A stretch of DNA of 64,000 nt, taken from assembly GCF_040183065.1 (NCBI RefSeq), contig NC_091123.1, forward strand, positions 9,418,001-9,482,000. Direction: 5' to 3'. The translations under genes and the position numbers were made by a program. Positions 55,501-64,000 of the stretch are shown here, piece by piece. The stretch comes from Periplaneta americana (taxonomy: Eukaryota > Arthropoda > Insecta > Blattodea > Blattidae). The notes beneath the pieces were generated by a model. That model was not told the DNA's origin. It did not search any database and saw nothing but the letters and a program-made list of their open reading frames with translations. Position 1 is the first letter of the stretch. Every line of letters starts with the position of its first letter.

Positions 55501-57003
55501 GGCCTTTCTTAAGTGATTGTCGAGGTTAGCAAAAATCATTATGACTTGCACTTATAAGATAGAAATAGAATTTTTATTTTTATTTGTCATTACACTCACT
55601 AAATTTCCTTCAGTGTGTTACAAATTTTCCATATATTATGCTCCCCTCTTGTCACTTGCAGATATTCAGATTCCTGCCACACAAGCGAGACTATGTAATT
55701 GGTGATGGTTTGGGTGGCTTCATTAATGCATCATTTCAGTGCGACAATGAACTCTTGGTTTATTATTATTATCATTATTATTATTAATTCAATAAGTGGA
55801 AATCCTATTTCAACCAAAGGCACATTATGGTTTAACTGGACTGGGATGGAGGAGAAATATGAACAGCATCCTGTATATAACTCCACAGAAAACATTAAAT
55901 GCAGATTCGTTTATACAAGACATACAAAACATATCCTAACTTAACTTAACCTGTCACAGATTCCCACACCTGGGAACTTAGAAAATTCAAGTTGAAGTTT
56001 CGGCATTGCATGCTGTAGGAAAGTAAAAAACTCATTTTATAGAAATATTTTCGAAACATATTTAACTAAAACTAAAATATTGCAGTGTTGGTGCACCAAT
56101 CAGTACAATAGTGTACAGATATCTTTTTGCTCATTCCCGTCTCTAGAAAACAAATCAGGAACTATAAAGATTTCTAAATACATATCGTCTACGTAAAGAT
56201 TTCTAAATACATATCGTCTAAGATAAAGATTTCTAAATACATATCGTCTATATGAAAGTAATCATCTGATCAACAGTCCCTGATCCCTGTAATCTTGGAC
56301 AATTCTCTCCAATATATACTGAATACACCTCATCTTTGGAATATGGCTGCTGAAATATACAACCAACATCGTGCTTTTTACCCATCATTTGTAAGAAGAG
56401 GAAATTCATAGTGAAACATAGTGGAGCATGTGTTGTCAGCAAATAGCTGGATACACTACGAAGATAGATCTGATCAACAATACTGTAGAGAGTGACTCAG
56501 CTAATCGTAAAATCTTTGAAAACTGAGTTGTTTTTTTTTTTTTTTTCAAGGAACATGTAATCCATTAAGGACAGAACATAGAAAGAGGTCATCCAATTTA
56601 TCTAACAACTGTTGCATAGTTACGTAAAAAAGAAAATCATGTATCCAGCGCTTTTAAGTCTTCATGCTCTGTGTTCAAAAACAGAACATTTGGCATACGA
56701 TTAAAGATTTGCACTGTACATGGAACAAAACAGAAAATGTCTGCACTGTTCCAGGTAAAACTGTACATTTGGCAACCCTAAAGAAACGTTAGTTTATTGA
56801 ATAATACAGTATAGAAGAAATAAATTCGTCAGACCCCAAATGTCATTTAGGAAAGCCCTGTATTTAATATAGTACTTTAAATTAAATTTCACCAACTTTC
56901 ATTTTTTTTTTCTTCCCAGAACCATGTTCGTGGACATCGTGGAAATCACGGGAATGAAATGGCAGATGCACTAGCAAGAGCTGGAGCAAAGAAACGATAT
57001 TGA
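40023..57003 (+). CDS. RNASEH1: Ribonuclease H1, with hybrid-binding domain and coiled-coil linker
   Basis: RNase H1 cuts the RNA strand of RNA/DNA hybrids, in mitochondrial DNA replication and nuclear R-loops. Exons: 40023-40126, 42761-43405, 49603-49842, 52222-52313, 55200-55372 and 56920-57003; GT..AG, phases agree. From ATG 40074 the protein has 428 residues; from ATG 40023, 445. The hybrid-binding domain is YYAVAKGKNPGIYKTW + AKYRKFDTEEAAIEFI. A linker of about 150 residues with heptad-like stretches follows, then a basic patch RAKKRK (243-248). The catalytic domain has D288 (YTDGA), E329 (TNNTAE), D353 (IHTDSQ), H407 (RGHRGN) and D417 (EMADALAR), with spacings 41, 24, 54 and 10 as in human. 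The extra residues from 40023 are basic and hydrophobic, like a mitochondrial presequence. AATAAA lies at 57070. An upstream noncoding exon could join at the acceptor-like tttgatttctag (39948-39959). Confidence 0.96.
40375..40417. repeat. 43-base A run
   Basis: Uninterrupted A43 in RNase H1 intron 1. It could be the tail of a retrocopy lying to its left or a slippage product; the left side shows no recognised source. Confidence 0.95.
40440..40845 (+). mobile_element. short LINE RT remnant
   Basis: One frame reads DSQFGFRRGRSTDAF, the RT QxGF motif, preceded in another frame by FIEDKLP. It continues into a cysteine-rich frame (PDCRCKRCGYLC) that I do not recognise. Confidence 0.6.
40955..41400 (+). 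mobile_element. tRNA-derived SINE, family 4, with unrecognised 3' part
   Basis: Head with a B-box-like CTGGGTACGATCCTC, then gcgttgcagagagtttttc and ccaccaacactctccatctt. The same body lies inverted at 43455-43615. The part beyond about 41110 is repeat-like but not matched elsewhere here. Confidence 0.65.
41705..42385 (-). mobile_element. (AAC)n-tailed retroelement, long copy B
   Basis: About 90% identical to copy A over its length, with an extra 20-bp piece near 41920. Near-perfect duplication AAAATG(G/A)AACAT at 41693-41704 and 42386-42397. Minus-strand orientation with (AAC)n-type tail. Confidence 0.85.
43455..43615 (-). mobile_element. tRNA-derived SINE, family 4, inverted copy
   Basis: The minus strand has the B-box-like AGGTTCGATCCCC in the head and the body gatgttgcagagggcttct...; it mirrors the copy at 40955. 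It starts about 50 bp past RNase H1 exon 2. Confidence 0.7.
44830..44893. repeat. (ATT)n microsatellite, 5' flank of the large LINE
   Basis: About 21 units end directly at the LINE 5' end. Confidence 0.95.
45008..46087 (+). CDS. LINE ORF1 protein, PHD-like zinc finger and coiled coil
   Basis: A 359-residue open frame. Residues 8-60 form a PHD-like finger (CSKCNAAF, KCAGPCGLRFHLDC, FKCAKC). A coiled coil follows at about 105-155 (VKNLEKEMGELKSENTALKL). Then comes a serine-rich linker and a C-terminal region around TKSLFVSRFSP that resembles an atypical RNA-binding fold. LINE ORF1 proteins of this layout bind the element's RNA as multimers. The frame has no internal stop. Confidence 0.88.
   Translation: MPASKDTCSKCNAAFFGRQKFLKCAGPCGLRFHLDCLNLSEVEYDFFMKGGISSFKCAKCISAAKAIHGDNTPVKPTNKAEKKIISPTRELDLPNLQSAESLSVQVETVRLNSVSILDTLTVILEHVKNLEKEMGELKSENTALKLQMAEIMVKNSCPCKPDQIVSKLGQQSTVNPVTKSFSSVKSRNRAKSAPSTSFPLTQHNSNEVTSAVVRSDDSTVVLSNNVDSDGFQTVTCKKFKKRDPKVGTLTNSNLEMTPERIRTKSLFVSRFSPNVNENNIKDSLFNQLKLRSLLITKLKTKYQSYSSFHISVDERDFELINNSDIWPAGCLIASFFDKLKPEQHFAPPGTSVHSRVNAS
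46107..48874 (+). pseudogene. LINE ORF2, endonuclease and reverse transcriptase, disrupted
   Basis: The APE-like endonuclease is at 46107-46930: FYQNVRGLNTK, LTETWL, RGGGVL, IIGDFNCPG, LLDLVFTN. A TAA-TAG stop pair follows at 46929-46934. The frame resumes, shifts by one near 47085, has a TAG at 47369, then stays open from 47390 to 48874. That part is the RT: KSKGTDVIPD, QHGFTKGKSTT, IDFSKAFD, GVPQGSTLGPLL, catalytic FADDLKIF, DLGVLLDSKL, and a C-terminal region YASVAWNS...IQRKF. The usual RT word NYRPIS is changed to NFNISI, and the last endonuclease motif reads DFYHPSI where SDHxP(V/I) is expected. So this copy is unlikely to be autonomous. Confidence 0.9.
49074..49129. repeat. (ATT)n microsatellite, 3' flank of the large LINE
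   Basis: About 18 units follow the LINE (AAAT)n tail aataaataaataaa. Confidence 0.95.
49880..50076 (+). mobile_element. tRNA-derived SINE, family 1, 5'-shortened
   Basis: Starts within the tRNA-like head (gcagtaacgattagtgaaac), with B box GAGTTCGAATCCC, then the family 1 body with one internal deletion (ctttcggtgctgg part). It begins about 40 bp after RNase H1 exon 3. Confidence 0.85.
50077..52221. other. RNase H1 intron 3 interior
   Basis: AT-rich, no recognised gene. A mixed (ATT)n/(ATC)n microsatellite lies at 51388-51461; on the minus strand it would read as runs of Met and Ile, which is not coding. Confidence 0.6.
52353..52450 (+). mobile_element. solo end of a Tc1/mariner-like element
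   Basis: TA followed by CAGTGGTGGCCAGAAAGTTT, a typical Tc1-type TIR start. No matching opposite end was found. (AAT)n at 52543-52595 follows. Confidence 0.5.
53233..53580 (-). mobile_element. tRNA-derived SINE, family 2
   Basis: Inverted relative of 5532-5873: minus-strand head GTCCCATGCCGTGGCGTC with a B-box-like CTGGTTCGAGTCC, body ggtagcgaaatccggttacg, end near cttcgtgggctgtagcgcc. Confidence 0.88.
53600..54080 (-). mobile_element. LINE RT fragment in RNase H1 intron 4
   Basis: Reading 54073 downward gives an open frame (MKTNQSTPHVLEE...), then ILQGTVLGPLL and, after a one-base frame change, YCFADDTVAIFTDSDW, the RT catalytic box. Degraded and abutted by the family 2 SINE. Confidence 0.8.
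54240..54971. mobile_element. TTAA-flanked (piggyBac-type) MITE with internal duplication
   Basis: Ends TTAA-GGGAGTCTGTAC and GTACAGACTCCCC-TTAA. TTAA duplication is the piggyBac hallmark. Inside, about 200 bp are repeated directly (54365-54570 and 54728-54950, sharing tgctcagtggaattttaaat and tatgttacatatgccct). No coding part. Confidence 0.75.
56255..56480 (+). mobile_element. LINE C-terminal end, relative of 1850-2475
   Basis: Plus strand reads YILNTPHLWNMAAEIYNQHR then a stop and gtgttgtcagcaaatagctg, close to the 1850-2475 fragment (ILTTPQLWLLATGIYDEHR and the same tail). Confidence 0.7.
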
Positions 57004-58745
57004 ATAGTGCTTACATTGCATGACAGTCGAAGGGCCCAGTCAGAGAAGGGGAAGAACTTTAAGTTGAAAAATAAATGATTTTGCAAATGTCAGCTTACAA
57101 CAAATCGTTGTCTATACACCAATCTTTATACAGATAAAAATTATTGTAACATAAAATTAACTATATAGTAATTAAATAATACTCCGTCATGATATTCTGG
57201 AATCATTTATGTGATTACGAGTGTATATAGAACAAGTTATTTTTCATTTAAATCAAACATATGATCCCCCCTGGTTACTTGTAAAATTCATTGTGAAGCA
57301 TTCTGTGTCAGTTGGCAAACCCTGTATGTGGGGTCAAACTTGAAATCTAATCTTACGCAATTATTTGTTGCAAGTTGACTTTTGCAAATTATTTATTTCT
57401 CCATCTAAAGGGAGGTGATGGTTGAAACTTCTATTTTCAACAGTGTTTAAGGTACAGACTTCATATTTTGTATACCTCATCCCATTCCTGTAAGTATTGT
57501 CGCATATAAGTTTCATTATGGTCAGATGAATGGTTCTTGAGTTATTCAAATTTTTTTAAAATACAAATTTGCATATTTTCATAATCTATTTCTCACAAAA
57601 TTTAAGTTTCCTGCATGACTTTTATTTTACAAAATCTCCTATATGTTTGTAAGATAACTGAATACCTTGAATTTTAAATTTAAACATACAAATTGAGAGG
57701 AATTAAAAAAATATATATTCAAATTCGAAATTTACATTCTTAGTGTCCACTCAGTGTGTTTTATTGTTTAATTTCTAGTTTATAAAAAAAATGCTATTGT
57801 GGTTTGTTAACCACAGTTTATAGAACATGCAGTACAAATTTCAAATTTATAAGATCGAATTGTGAGAGCCTTTACACTTTGAACATGAGGAAATGTGCTG
57901 AAAAAAAAAAGTGTGAAAAAAAAAACAGTTTTCAAAGTTTGCATGGAATTCAAATTCAAGAGTGAAGCCATTGTGTAGATATGACGTAATTTGTATGCTT
58001 CCAAGTGCCACAGAGTACTGGAATCTGGTCAACATATAAATAAGACATTACTGATTCACTTCACCCCCTCCCCTAAAAAAAGATTGATTAAAAATTTCAC
58101 CTGTATCCCCCATAAATTTCTTATGACTTATCCTCTTCTCTGACCAGACCCCTCAACTCTAAGTTACCATTTGAAACCTGTAATAGAGGACATGTTTCGT
58201 AAATTGTGATAAAAATACCTTGAAGATTTGAAAGTGCGAGCTTTAATTAGAAAAGAAAAAAGACAAATGACACTATCAAAATATTGTACCATTGTCTTTC
58301 ATGATATTATATTGTTGTAGACGTCTATATTTCTGGCTGGTTAATATTTCTGGTTGTGGTCAACTAAGACCTTAATGGATTCTTTTCGTTTTCTAGAACC
58401 AACCACAGTAATGAAGGTGTAAATCCATGCATGGTAGAAGGGTTGGGGGGACAGTTACTGTCTTGTAGTTGCCAGACACAAGTTACACTGTAAACTCGGC
58501 TAACTTTCTGATATTACTGCTGTTAATATTAGCCACTGACGTCTTGCGTTGTCCCTTGTCTGCCAGAGAAGTACTGCTTGAGTTAATCCTATCCTAAGTG
58601 CTTATTATTCTCTGTACATTTTTACGTCTGACTTGGAAGAGCTTGATTTTTCCAATAACAGTCTTCGATTCTGTGTTTTTGACAGAAAGGACTGGATAAC
58701 ATTCCTCTTTCTTCTCAAAGTACACAATAGTTTCCAACTTGCATG
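57004..58745. other. RNase H1 3' flank
   Basis: Contains the RNase H1 poly(A) signal (57070-57075). The rest is AT-rich with no recognised gene or element ends. Confidence 0.6.
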
Positions 58746-58753
58746 ATAAAAAT

Positions 58754-60140
58754 TAGAGCTGTCGATCGATTAAAAATTCTGGTTGGTTAACCCAATGTCT
58801 TTAATTGATTAATCGATTGGTTAGTCAATTTGAAAAAAGTGTTTGTAAGTTTCATCAAAAACACCTAATATTATTTTACAATAATTCTGTAGTATAAAGA
58901 ACATGCATTATTATAGATATTTTAAATTTTGTTTATGTATATCAAAAATAATTATTAAGAAGCAATTGACACTGATGACGTATACAAAAAGTTTGGGAAA
59001 ACAAAAAAATATATATATATATTTCAGTTTACACTTAGTGACATCTCTTTGCTTCAGGACTTCAAACAGGTCAGTACTTTGACATATTCCGAATTAAGGG
59101 TTACTCTTCCCTTACTAATATATCCAGACTCACTGAAGACTCGCTCACAGGGAATTGAAGTAGCTGGAATGTAAAGCAATTTTTTATGCTATGCCTGGTC
59201 AGAATGCGTTTTCCATCACTTCAGAGGATCTGTGAGGTCATTCTCTAGTTCCAGCAATGACTTATAGACTGCGATCTCCATCTCAAGTGGTGTCGAAGTC
59301 GAAACCGAAAGGGCATGACAGGAATCTTGTTCACCTTTGTCACTCAAAATTCATCTTCCTGCACGATTTTACAGGAATGTGTGCACTGTTCACATATCTG
59401 TCCGAAATTCTTTTCCACACAGATTCCCTATTATTTTTTCAATGCATGTAAGATAGTTAAATCTAGGATGGAGGGTTGTAGCTTCCTGCTATGTTTCTAA
59501 ATTAGTCCAATCATTTACCCTCTCATTAAATCTGGATACATACCCAGGACCAGCATCAGAAGAACTTGAAGACAATCTTAAGTGTATTACTGCTAGTAAT
59601 ATAACACTACCTGTCCCATATTTACTATCACCAAAAAAGTCTATTTCTAAACATGGCTTGAGACAGGGACTAATTTTTTTCTATCATCTTCCATTCAGTT
59701 GTTATTAGGTCTGATATTACGTGAGTGGATCGTTATTATGTCTATAACACCCTTTTAGCTTTCACAAGGCTCTCGAACATGACATACAGCAGACTCTTGC
59801 TAATTCAGCCATTCCTTTCACAGAGGGATGCCAGATTATTGAGAGTGCTTTTCATTAAATTTAATGTTATAAGCTGCTCCAATCACTCCACTTGCACTTC
59901 TAAATCGAAACTGGATATTGAAAGTAAATTTTCCATAGAAGCATCTTTAATATCTCTATTTAAATTTAATTGTAGAATGTGGGCAACACACCAAAAATTG
60001 TCGTACTTTGTTCTTCACCTTCACCACACGATAATTTTTAATCAGTTCAATTAATTGATTAAAACACATTTGGTCTGTTAATTGGATTTTTAAATTAATT
60101 GGCTAATCAATTTGATTAATTGATTAAATCGACAGTTCTA
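58754..60140 (-). mobile_element. hAT transposon copy with remnant transposase
   Basis: Ends TAGAGCTGTCGAT and (mirrored) TAGAACTGTCGAT, with an exact 8-bp duplication ATAAAAAT (58746-58753 and 60141-60148). The minus strand around 59160-59060 reads IPCERVFSESGYISKGR, the hAT C-terminal dimerisation motif. The rest of the transposase is degraded or missing in this 1.39-kb copy. Confidence 0.88.
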
Positions 60141-60148
60141 ATAAAAAT

Positions 60149-63100
60149 CCAGCAGGACATGTAATCAACACCAGTACAAAAATAAATAAAAATCGACTGA
60201 AAAGTAACTTACAACACAAACACAAAGAGAGTATCCATATACAAGTAGTAGTGTCTGCTGTATGAAGCTGTCGTAACTCACTTGATAACAAACCTTGTTA
60301 ACGTGCATCCTGAAGTTTCTTCATTCCTGTGGTGACTCGAACTTAAAAGAATTCTATTTCTTACAGTGAGACATTTTTAAGCTGGAATTCATTACTCCCG
60401 ATGATAGAATGATAGGCAAAGATGATGTTCCTAACTGCAAAGAATTACATTTCTGCGGTGAAGATTTTTAAGGTGAAATTCATTACTCCCAATGATAGAA
60501 TGATAGGCGAAGATGATGATGACCATCAGAGTTGGATTTTAATGTGAGCAAGAAGTGGCTGATAAATTTTGCTTTGAACCTTCTGATTAAAAAACAGAGT
60601 TATTTTGTGTGCTGTAAAAATGTAGTATGGGATGTCTAATTTTATTATGTTTTATTTTTATTTCGTGCTAAGCTACAAGAAAGATTTCTATTGCTCTCTA
60701 CAGGATTTGAAAACACGAAACTTGTATTTGATGGTAAGCATAGTTGAACACTTGTCCAGTGAGAATGACTATTTTCCACCATATTTTTTTTAATTTTCTG
60801 GACCTACAAATGCCATAATAAAATAATACTGGGGAAACTTTCAAATTTTATGAAGGGAACTAGTGAAAGGATTACTACATACAAAGAATTTAGAACAGTG
60901 AATATCAGACCAGGAACAACAACTTACAAATCAAAAATAGTCATGCATTCAATGTGGTTAGGCTGTTGTCAGCTAGAAAATGCCAATTGTCGTTCTCTTC
61001 CTGGAAAGTATTAGTTCTTAAGAGAACTGTTACAGTCTAAACAAAAGATTTCAATTTTTACAAAATATATTATTCTGAGCCCATTTTTATTACAGATCTG
61101 TTCACTAAATACACCTACAAATTTATCTACTTTGGAATTAGGAACTCTTGTATTAAAATTGTCCAATTACATTAAATAATCGTTCTTATTGATTTTGTCA
61201 TAAGTTATGTTGTAATTTATTGTAAAATCTGTCACTTTCTTCTTCACTACCTACTGGAAGATAGAGACATAATTACAATTAGATAACCTGTAGAAATTTT
61301 CAAGTGCAGTCGCACAATTCTTTAATTTCAAAAAGTGTAATCAGTAATAGCAGATTAAAATTGTTTGTGTATTACAAGCATAATAATTGCAGCGTTTGTC
61401 CAAAATTCAGATTTAACACCTGAGTGTAATTGCCCCTACTCTTCTATAGTACTGTCAAACTGATAATTTTTAAATATCACATAAAGGAAATTTCTTCTTA
61501 GGTATAGAAATAATTTTACACAAAATACTCTTACAGGAAAGAAGTGGCAGACTGGTGCTCAATGCCCTGCACTTTGGTATATGAAAAATTGTTCAGATAA
61601 TGCCAAGAGCCTGTAAGATGGTATCTCTTCACAATGTATGCCATTTTGGCATATTTTCTTAATTATTTCACTCAGTAAAATGCTTTAGTGTGTTTCTAAG
61701 TTGGAAATACTGTATGTTGACCAAATCCGTAATTGTGACAGAAAAAATTGAGTCAGCGCACACAAATTATTCAAGACTGGAATCAACGTACAAATGTAAA
61801 TCCTAAAAGTTTCATACAAATCGTAAAAGAACCATGCCAAAATTGGGTTATTTTTATTTAACACTGGTGTTAACATAAAAATGTGAAATTTAATGAGGGA
61901 GGGGGGGAGTTTTACGCTGGTAAACATTGTTATGTACCACCACAGTTATGAGTAAATCGTAAGAAAATGGCGAAAAAATTGAGCCGACATACCCTGGAAT
62001 TAACATACAAATGTAAATCTCAATGGAAAGAAAAAATTTACTGATATGTTTACCATTAGGCTTAATTGTAACAATAGTAAAAATATATGAATTATGTAAA
62101 ATTAATATATAACAAACTAAGTAAATGAACATAATTAAAACATTATTAACAGCTCAAGAACTGATCGTCTTTGATAATTGTTTACCGTGCTTTCCATTAG
62201 ATCCTAGTGTAACAGATTAAAATCCTGTTAAGAAAAAAAGAATTAAGAGGAACAGTCCCTAACATAGTTTCGGAAGGGAAGTAAAATCATGAGATGAAGG
62301 AAAACATATACATTTTATACCACATAAAATAACTTTTTCTGAATGGAGGCTTCAAGCAAAACTTACCACCCTTTCTATCCCATGTCACATTTAAACTCTG
62401 CCGTCATTCTATAAATTATCATTGGAGGATGCTGTCTTGCATATGCTGCATTGGATTACATTTATTGCTTGAAGATTTGAAATCATAATTATATGAGAAG
62501 CAGCACAATAATGTTATTCTTGATACTGTTGAGGGTTATAATTGAGCACCTGAGTATTGTTTATTTTCTTGGTATATTTATAGCATTTTATATGCATATT
62601 CATTGCAAGCATCATCATAATTTTAATTGAATAGGAAATTTCGAACTCTTACAAGTTTATGATCATTTGTACAATGTTTATGAAGTACCAGTATGCACTT
62701 TATTAAATGAAAATTATTTTCAGTACACTACTTAATAACGTACTTCCATTTTTTAAATTTATATATAATTTAAAGTAAGATTGTATGCTTTTTCTTACAG
62801 CTGATTTGTTAATATAAAGAAGTTTACTATTTTTTGTACTGTTATGTGTGTAATTAGTTAGGAAAGGTGTAAAATGGTGTAAAATACACGTATTATTCAT
62901 ATAATGTTTGAATGTTCATGGTTGCTGCTCTCAAGGAATTGTAAGTTTCCTTCTACAGTTATTTTTTCTATTAAAAATATAATTAATTTTTAACCATAAC
63001 TTATTTTACTCTCCCCCCCCCCCCCACTTCTTTTAAAGATGTAGTACATCGTAATTTCCAGTTATTTGAATAAAACGAGAAGCAAGGCTGACCAATATGC

Positions 63101-63300
63101 TGTTATTTAGTTTGTGCCACATCAATTCAAATCTTAGTTATCATGTATTCTGTACAATTGCCTTCATAGTAAAATTTATTTTGTTAACTGTGCCAGACTA
63201 TTTGCATAATGAATCCATTTAACTTCATTCTCAAACCATTATCTTTTATCTAGTCTACAGCTTTGCTCATACGAATATATTAATAGAAATTATTGCAGTA
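60149..63300. other. gene-poor region
   Basis: No recognised host gene. A direct duplication lies at 60363-60520. A weaker repeat with ggaatcaacgtacaaatgta occurs near 61780 and again near 61990. A C run sits at 63012-63024. Confidence 0.5.
60363..60520. repeat. tandem duplication, ~95-bp unit
   Basis: gaattcattactcccgatga tagaatgataggcaaagatg at 60382 recurs at 60478 with few changes. Confidence 0.85.
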
Positions 63301-63303
63301 GCA

Positions 63304-63304
63304 T

Positions 63305-63340
<36 letters not shown>
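63304..63340. repeat. (ATCA)n microsatellite
   Basis: About nine units directly precede the LINE 3' end on its 3' side, as expected for a LINE with a simple-repeat tail on the minus strand. Confidence 0.95.
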
Positions 63341-63775
63341 GTCGATCAAAGGACATTATGGAGCATGTCAACTCCATGTCGATTTCACAAAATGCTTCCA
63401 CTCTGTTCTGTCTTTTGCTAGTTCCTCCCAGTTGGTAATTCCCATTTCCATGCATTCCTTCTGAATTTCATCTTTCCATCTACTTCGAAGTCTTCCTAGT
63501 GGTCTTCTGTTGTTAAAGATGTTTATATATATTGTTTTGCGCTGCTGCAGTCATCCATATGTATAACATGTCCTGCCCAATTTAATCTCCTGGTCCATAT
63601 TAGATCTAAAATTGACGGTTGATTATAAAGTTTGTGAATATCATTATTATGTCGAATTTTCCACTTGTTTTCAACTAGGTCAAAAATTGGACCAACAATT
63701 TTCCTGAACACTTTGTTTTCAAAAACCATTAATTTGTGCAGTAGGATATAGTTCACAAAATTATTCCGTGAAATG
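63341..63775 (-). mobile_element. 5'-truncated LINE 3' end
   Basis: Minus strand reads VFENKVFRKIVGP, KIRHNNDIHKLY and RRLNWAGHVIHMDD, typical of the C-terminal part of a LINE ORF2. The (ATCA)n at 63304-63340 is probably its 3' tail. Confidence 0.8.
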
Positions 63776-63978
63776 AGTATTGGTGAGTAAAATTTTTACA
63801 AAGAAGTGACAATACTGTACCATATAATGTGACATAAAATGTTTTCAAACATACATATGCCACTTCTTGGTATACAACCCTTATCACTATGGTTACATTA
63901 TTTTTTAAGTAAGATGTCTCTAAGCCTAAAATTTTTGTCTTAAGTTTTCAGTTTGAAGAATAAATTCTTTGCAAATAT

Positions 63979-64000
63979 GTTGTTGTTGTTTTCTAATGCC
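63979..64000 (-). repeat. edge of another (AAC)n-tailed retroelement copy
   Basis: The last 22 bases (tgttgttgttttctaatgcc) equal the 3' end of copies A and B. The rest is beyond the window. Confidence 0.75.

Noticed and set aside
59257-59500. Small open frames at 59257-59500
   Set aside because: They lie antisense to hAT transposase remnants and have no recognisable domain.
63304-63340. (ATCA)n run as a CRISPR-like array
   Set aside because: A simple tetranucleotide repeat without spacers; it is best read as a LINE tail.

Overview
This window reads as nuclear DNA of an insect, most likely a cockroach or termite (Blattodea). Protein-coding exons are short and far apart, with GT..AG introns holding AT-rich sequence, (AAT)n microsatellites, tRNA-derived SINEs, LINE fragments and cut-and-paste transposons. 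The Blattodea assignment is inference from the look of the SINEs. The insect assignment rests on the gene set and the mobile elements. There are no prokaryotic operons, CRISPR arrays or rRNA genes.

Four host genes can be assembled exon by exon, with splice phases that agree throughout. (1) A RecQ1-type helicase (RECQL) lies on the minus strand from 9687 down to at least 1647; its last exons are beyond the left edge. (2) PDCD2, a MYND zinc-finger protein tied to 40S ribosome assembly, is complete on the plus strand (10244-14603). It shares a roughly 560-bp divergent promoter with RECQL. (3) TUT1/Star-PAP, the U6 snRNA terminal uridylyltransferase/nuclear poly(A) polymerase, is complete on the minus strand (34342 down to 18435) and converges on PDCD2. 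Its first coding exon encodes seven zinc fingers, several as repeats of a helix-plus-finger module. (4) Ribonuclease H1 is complete on the plus strand (40023/40074-57003), with a hybrid-binding domain, a long predicted coiled-coil linker, a basic patch and the full DEDHD catalytic set. Three in-frame ATGs at its start suggest separate mitochondrial and nuclear forms.

The remaining sequence is mostly mobile DNA. A nearly whole PHD-ORF1 LINE (44894-49075) sits inside RNase H1 intron 2 between two (ATT)n tracts. Its 3' end, which carries a hairpin, recurs as a truncated copy in PDCD2 intron 2, again with (ATT)n at its 5' side. Elements with defined ends include a Tc1 copy (35185-36513), two hAT copies with exact 8-bp target duplications (7151-8293, 58754-60140), a PIF/Harbinger derivative (22000-23381), a TTAA-flanked element (54240-54971), and many foldback elements. 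One of these has perfect 52-bp arms (29231-29431). An unassigned ~650-680-bp retroelement with an (AAC)n tail has two long copies with target duplications and three short end copies.

The last 7 kb (57004-64000), downstream of RNase H1, holds no host gene I recognise. It contains one hAT copy, a tandem duplication, a LINE end and the edge of another (AAC)n-tailed repeat.
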